Shown piece after piece: positions 60,513 through 64,000 of a stretch of 64,000 bases of DNA. The position numbers were made by a program, and so were the translations under genes. The notes below the pieces were generated by a model, which ran no database searches, was not told where the DNA came from, and saw only the letters and a program-made list of their open reading frames with translations. The number at the start of each line of letters is the position of its first letter. The stretch's first letter is position 1. This DNA is from CAVPWP01 sp963709395 (lineage in GTDB: Bacteria > Pseudomonadota > Alphaproteobacteria > Rhodobacterales > Rhodobacteraceae): assembly GCA_963709395.1 (NCBI GenBank), contig CAVPWP010000006.1:1-64000 (forward strand). The letters run 5' to 3'.

Positions 60513-61264
60513 TCAGTGGTGCGGATGCAGCGCGTCCTTGAGATAGACGCAGGTGAGAATGGTGAAGACGTAGGCCTGGATTGCGGCCACGAGGAATTCG
60601 AGGGCGTAGATCGCGACCATCCCGCCGATCGCGATCGGGGCGATCAGGGCCGCGGCCGCGAAGGTCGCGAAGACTTTCATCACCGCATGTCCGGCGGTGA
60701 TCGCCGCCGGCAAGTCGGACCGAGTGGCTGACCGGGCGCACGAAGAACGAGATCAACTCGATGATCGCCAGCACCGGCCGCAACGCCAGCGGCGCGGATG
60801 ACACCCAGAACAGGCTCAGGAAGCTCGCCCCGTTCTTGACGAAGCCGATCGTGACCACGGTCAGGAACACGCCCAGCGCCATGAAGGCGGTCACCGCGAT
60901 ATGCGAGGTCGGGCTGAAACTGGTCGGGATCAGCGCCAGGAAATTCGCGAAGAGAATAAAGAGGAACAGCGTGAAGATGTAGGGAAAGAACTTGAGCGCG
61001 TCCTTGCCTGCCACATCCTCGACCATCTTGTGGACGAAGCCGTACAACAACTCGACCACCGACTGTCCCCGGGTCGGCACCATGGCACGTCCGCGCGTTC
61101 CGAACGACGAAAAGCGCCGTAATCGCGAGGACGGCAATGGCCATCCACAGGGTCGCGTTCGTGATCGTGTACCAGTGAACCTCGGTGCCGCCGAACAGCG
61201 GCTTGACCAGGAACTGGTCCATCGGCTTGAACGTAAACGCGCTGCCTGCCGCTTCTTCCGCCAC
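60513..61264 (-). CDS. atpB: ATP synthase F0 subunit a (2 apparent frameshifts)
   Basis: About 249 residues after bridging an extra base near 61102 and another near 60704..60705. It starts with GTG at 61264 and reads FKPMDQFLVKPLFGG, then membrane helices including FPYIFTLFLFILFANFLALIP and ALRPVLAIIELISFFVRPVSHSVRL. The essential Arg of the proton channel is in HSVRL, just before the second shift. The last helices (MVAIYALEFLVAAIQAYVFTILTCVYLKDALH) continue in a third frame. 752 nt is 3n+2, as two insertions predict. Confidence 0.94.
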
Positions 61265-61267
61265 GTC

Positions 61268-61594
61268 TCAGTCCCTCTTCGTCTCGGCCTCTTTGGCCAG
61301 ATGCTTTTCCTGGATCTCGCGCGCGGAGCCGACCATCGTCTTCACCCCGGCCGCAAAGCCCAGCAACGTGAACAGCACCAGAAAGATCGGCCTGGTCCCG
61401 AACAGGGTATCAAGGCCGAACCCGATGCCGAAACCGATCAAAAGACCGGCAACAAGCTCCAGCACCATCCGCCAGGCCAGATGCGCCTGGGAATAGTCCT
61501 CGTCCGAATGCGCCTTCGGCGCGTCGGCCCCCTTGGCCTTGGCGATCCGCTCTTCGAGCACCTTCAGGCGTTCGGCGTCACGGTCGTCGGCCAT
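61268..61594 (-). CDS. atpI: AtpI-family ATP synthase assembly protein
   Basis: 108 residues: a charged N-terminal region, then two membrane helices (about 42-62 and 68-88; MVLELVAGLLIGFGIGFGLDTLFGTRPIFLVLFTLLGFAAGVKTM). The glycine-rich first helix is characteristic of AtpI, which helps assemble the c-ring and may handle Mg2+. First gene of the F0 operon, 3 nt before atpB. Confidence 0.9.
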   Translation of the reverse strand: MADDRDAERLKVLEERIAKAKGADAPKAHSDEDYSQAHLAWRMVLELVAGLLIGFGIGFGLDTLFGTRPIFLVLFTLLGFAAGVKTMVGSAREIQEKHLAKEAETKRD

Positions 61595-61621
61595 GGGAAA
61601 ACCCCTCGGACAGTCGCGGGA

Positions 61622-61650
61622 TGTCTAGGGGGGTGCGCCAACCGAGTCAA
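61622..61650 (-). promoter_or_regulatory. Putative sigma-70 promoter of the atp operon
   Basis: On the minus strand TTGACT (complement of 61645..61650) and TAGACA (complement of 61622..61627) are separated by exactly 17 nt. The start of atpI is about 28 nt after the -10 box. Both boxes are close to consensus (TTGACA, TATAAT). Confidence 0.6.
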
Positions 61651-61768
61651 TGGGGCGAAAAGGTCGCGCGGACCTGACGCAACCATCTGATCTAAATGCG
61701 AAAAAAATCGTGCGCGATTGGCCCGTAGCGGCCTCTTGCGCGATCAGGCCGCCGTGACAACAGCCTCA

Positions 61769-61798
61769 AGCATATTCAACTGAGCGGTTGAATATGCT
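61769..61798. promoter_or_regulatory. ArsR-type palindromic operator
   Basis: AGCATATTCAAC (61769..61780) and GTTGAATATGCT (61787..61798) are perfect 12-bp arms with a 6-nt spacer, in an A/T-rich patch 46 nt before the ArsR gene start. ATTCAAC-N6-GTTGAAT is a usual shape for ArsR/SmtB sites. It probably mediates autoregulation. Confidence 0.7.
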
Positions 61799-61843
61799 GC
61801 CGCGCCACTTGACCGTTCCCCGGCCGGGCCCTAGCCCGGAAGC

Positions 61844-62191
61844 GTGACACGCACCGTACCCCTCGACACAGTCTTCGCCGCGCTGGCCGATCCGACCCGG
61901 CGCGCGATCCTGACGATGCTGCTTGAAGACGACATGGCGGTCACCGATGTGGCCGAACCCTTCGAGATGTCTCTGGCGGCGATTTCCAAACATCTCGCCG
62001 TTCTGGCCGAAGCCGGACTCATCAGTCAGGACAAGCGAGGGCGGGTGAAGTGGTGCCGGCTCGAACCCGACGCGCTGCGTGGCGCCAGCGTCTGGATGCA
62101 GGGGTTCGGCCAGTTCGAGCCCGTCAACCTCGATGCCTTCGAGCGCTTTCTGGCGGCTGAACTGGGCGATGGAAGTTTCCCGCCCGACTGA
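61844..62191 (+). CDS. ArsR/SmtB-family transcriptional regulator
   Basis: 115 residues from a GTG at 61844. The winged helix has VFAALADPTRRAILTMLLEDDMAVTDVAEPFEMSLAAISKHLAVLAEAGLISQDKRGRVKWCRL. It lacks the CxC metal site of ArsR/SmtB metal sensors (one Cys, in VKWCRL). It is therefore closer to the group that sits beside SRPBCC proteins and may sense another signal. Its own perfect palindrome is upstream. No SRPBCC or metal gene follows in this window. Confidence 0.9.
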   Translation: MTRTVPLDTVFAALADPTRRAILTMLLEDDMAVTDVAEPFEMSLAAISKHLAVLAEAGLISQDKRGRVKWCRLEPDALRGASVWMQGFGQFEPVNLDAFERFLAAELGDGSFPPD

Positions 62192-62224
62192 CGCCGGGCG
62201 GGACAGGGACCGCAACGCGGGCCC

Positions 62225-62845
62225 TCAGAAGCGGTAGGCGGCCTTTACCTGGATCGTGTTCACGTCGACGTCGCCGCCTGACGAACCGATCCCGTCGAAG
62301 GACTGGTACATGTACTCGCCACCGACGGACCAGTTGTCGCCGATCCGCCAGTCATAGCCGAGGCCAAGCACGTAATTGCTCGTGCTGCCATCGAAGAAGT
62401 CGCCGATGCCGTCCATGCTGGCATAGGCAAGACCGGCGCTGCCATAAAGCAGCCCGTTGCCGACCTCGTAGCCCGCGATCAGCTTGAGACGGGCGATCTC
62501 TTCGAACGATGCGGTGTCGCCGGTGTCCGGATCGGTAATCGTCATGTCGGCGAAGTCGTACTGGACTTCGGGGCCGAGATACCAGCCGTTGCCGAGGCTC
62601 CACAAATAGCCCGCAGTGAAACCGCCGATGACGCTGCTGTCGTCGAAGGTGTCGAGATCGAGCTCGAAGTCGCCGTTGGCATAGCCGATCTGGCCACCGA
62701 CATAGAAACCTTCCCAGAACGGCGCGGGCGCTGCTGCGGGCTCCACGACGACAACGGGGTCGGCGGGAGCGGGGGCGGGGCCTGCCGCATGTGCCGCACC
62801 TGCGGAGGCGAGGGCGAGGATGGCGATTGGAAGTGTTCTGAACAT
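62225..62845 (-). CDS. Outer-membrane beta-barrel protein
   Basis: 206 residues with a signal peptide (LPIAILALASAGAAHA), a Pro/Ala-rich linker, then alternating strands of an eight-stranded barrel (FYVGGQIGYANGDFEL, GFTAGYLWSLGNGWYLGPEVQYDF, LKLIAGYEVGNGLLYGSAGLAYA, NWSVGGEYMYQSF, VNTIQVKAAYRF) ending in Phe, the signal for barrel assembly. It resembles Omp25/porin-like family surface proteins. Gene is alone and converges with the ArsR gene. Confidence 0.9.
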   Translation of the reverse strand: MFRTLPIAILALASAGAAHAAGPAPAPADPVVVVEPAAAPAPFWEGFYVGGQIGYANGDFELDLDTFDDSSVIGGFTAGYLWSLGNGWYLGPEVQYDFADMTITDPDTGDTASFEEIARLKLIAGYEVGNGLLYGSAGLAYASMDGIGDFFDGSTSNYVLGLGYDWRIGDNWSVGGEYMYQSFDGIGSSGGDVDVNTIQVKAAYRF

Positions 62846-63120
62846 TGCTGTCCTCCAGTCAAAATGAAAGTCGACCGCTCACTTTCGCGAAGAAGGTACG
62901 GCCAAGACGATCGTGAGTTCTGCATGTCCGTGTTCGGTGCGCATTGATCTATGTTAGCGAGAGCAGAATTGAGGCTTGTTCACGCGTTTCTGAGCGGGAT
63001 CTTGCCGAGACCTCGCCCCGGTCGACCGATACGCCCGCTCTCCCGCAACCGGTCTTGCGGCATCGCGACGTCCCGTCACAAAACCTTCACATGGCAAGGC
63101 GCGGGAGTTACATTCCCGCA

Positions 63121-63849
63121 ATGAACGTTGCCCAGCACCCCGACATCCGGCTTCTTGACCGCGCAGCCGCCACCACCCGGCGGATCGAACGTCTTGCGCA
63201 CCAAGGCCAATTCGTCTGGGTCAAGCGCGAGGAACAGCTGTCGCTGCGCATGCGGCTCCAGAAGGGTCCCGGCGCATCGGCCTTCGAACGCGAGCGCCAG
63301 GCCCTGCATCGCCTGATGGATCTTGACGTGCCGGCCCCGCCCATCCTTGCCGAGGGGCCGGATTTCTTCGTTATCCCCGACAGCGGCATTCCGCTTCAGG
63401 AGATGGTGCGAAAGGACCTCGGCGCGGACGGCGAGCGCAGCACCGCCTTCGCCGAGGCCGCGCGGGCGCTGGCGGGGCTCCACGCACTGGGCGTGTCGCA
63501 CGGGCATCCCCGCCTCAAGGACATCTGCTGGAAGGACGGGCGGATCACCTTCATCGACTTCGAACGGTTCAGCGACAAGCTGAACACTCCGTCCGGCCAC
63601 GCCCGCGACGTCGCCACCTTCGTCTTCAGCGCCATCGCCGAAGCCGGACGCGCGACGCCCGAGCTTGACCGCGCCCGCGAGGCCTATCGCGCCGCGGACC
63701 CCGGCCGCATCTGGGAAGGGGCGCAGGATCTTGTGCGCCGTCTTCGGTTCATGGACTGGCTGACCTGGCCGCTGCAACACCGTCGCGAGGGCAAGGCGCG
63801 CGAGTTCAAGGCGATCCCCCTGACCCTGCGCTATTTCGAAATGTCGTGA
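63121..63849 (+). CDS. Kinase-like (lipopolysaccharide-kinase-type) protein
   Basis: 242 residues of the protein-kinase-like fold. The catalytic loop LAGLHALGVSHGHPRLKDICWKDGRITFIDFERF mirrors HRDxxxxN ... DFG of small-molecule and LPS kinases (H-G-H-x-R-x-K-D and I-D-F-E); a Lys in FVWVKREEQL may bind ATP. Possible targets are LPS core sugars or another small molecule. The Met at 63121 is the natural start; longer in-frame sequence to 62944 looks non-coding. Confidence 0.75.
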   Translation: MNVAQHPDIRLLDRAAATTRRIERLAHQGQFVWVKREEQLSLRMRLQKGPGASAFERERQALHRLMDLDVPAPPILAEGPDFFVIPDSGIPLQEMVRKDLGADGERSTAFAEAARALAGLHALGVSHGHPRLKDICWKDGRITFIDFERFSDKLNTPSGHARDVATFVFSAIAEAGRATPELDRAREAYRAADPGRIWEGAQDLVRRLRFMDWLTWPLQHRREGKAREFKAIPLTLRYFEMS

Positions 63850-63869
63850 CGCCCGAAGGCATCGACGCC

Positions 63870-64000
63870 TCAGACGCCGATGTCCCAGTCCCCGGCCGCT
63901 TCCTTCAGATGCCGGAGATAGCTTTGCACCTTCGTCGTCCTGTGCAGATCGACGTGGGTTACAAGCCAAAGCGGCGCGACCCATTCGTCGCGCGGCGCAA
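63870..64000 (-). CDS. LysR-family regulator, C-terminal end only
   Basis: The minus strand encodes an open frame that runs off the window edge and ends with PLWLVTHVDLHRTTKVQSYLRHLKEAA and a TGA at 63870..63872. The segment LWLVTHxDLHRTxKV is typical of the C-terminus of LysR substrate-binding domains. The N-terminal DNA-binding part is outside the window, so the target is unknown. Confidence 0.75.
   Translation of the reverse strand, partial: APRDEWVAPLWLVTHVDLHRTTKVQSYLRHLKEAAGDWDIGV

Noticed and set aside
60513..61264. atpB and the b' subunit as true pseudogenes
   Set aside because: The operon is otherwise normal and the broken frames keep full conservation to the C-terminus; single-base errors explain this better.
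1..64000. CRISPR array
   Set aside because: No regular direct repeats with unique spacers and no cas genes were seen; the only short tandem repeat is coding (6416..6462).

Overview
The window is GC-rich, gene-dense DNA that reads as the chromosome of an alphaproteobacterium in the Rhodobacterales (Rhodobacteraceae). The evidence is the atpI-atpB-atpE-atpF'-atpF order with a split b/b' subunit, a glcDEF glycolate oxidase operon, small Rhodobacterales families (DUF1523, DUF5928-type glycosyltransferase, NDUFS4-like and NDUFS6-like complex I proteins, VPLPA-CTERM) and an unlinked tail-fibre-like gene of the kind associated with Rhodobacterales gene transfer agents. No species call is justified. 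No prophage, IS element, CRISPR array, rRNA or origin was seen.

Layout. 0-10 kb: tRNA-Arg, an NDUFS4-like gene, uvrB, a DUF4160/DUF2442 pair, small membrane and exported proteins, carbonic anhydrase, a compact hemerythrin/rhodanese/AhpD/monooxygenase group and a UspA-type gene preceded by an FNR-like site. 10-18 kb: tail-fibre-like beta-helix protein, succinate-semialdehyde dehydrogenase, kynurenine-formamidase-like hydrolase, P1 peptidase, SDR, DUF1523. 18-25 kb: deoC with a two-domain ALDH16-type dehydrogenase, rpe, a phytase-like exported esterase with a Pho-box-like site, Hsp20. 25-32 kb: three tandem trypsin-like proteases, then glcDEF behind a perfect palindromic operator. 32-40 kb: a MoxR/DUF58/DUF4159/large membrane protein operon. 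40-52 kb: zinc exporter, polA, ABC ATPase, HIT protein, glycosyltransferase and sulfotransferase, PfkB kinase, nth. 52-64 kb: VPLPA-CTERM protein, Ada-like repair protein, OmpA lipoprotein, GlcC-like GntR regulator, hydantoinase/VOC/racemase operon, ATP synthase F0 operon, ArsR regulator, outer-membrane barrel, kinase-like protein and the end of a LysR gene.

Two features dominate. First, fifteen genes are each interrupted by one to three single-base frameshifts (21 in all, 19 of them apparent insertions, many in G/C runs). They include atpB and the b' subunit, and coding similarity continues to the normal C-terminus every time. I read these as sequencing or assembly errors and annotate each gene across its shift. 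Second, the glcD promoter and the promoter of a GlcC-like GntR gene 24 kb away share an operator geometry (GGTNA-N7-TNACC), which suggests a small glycolate regulon.
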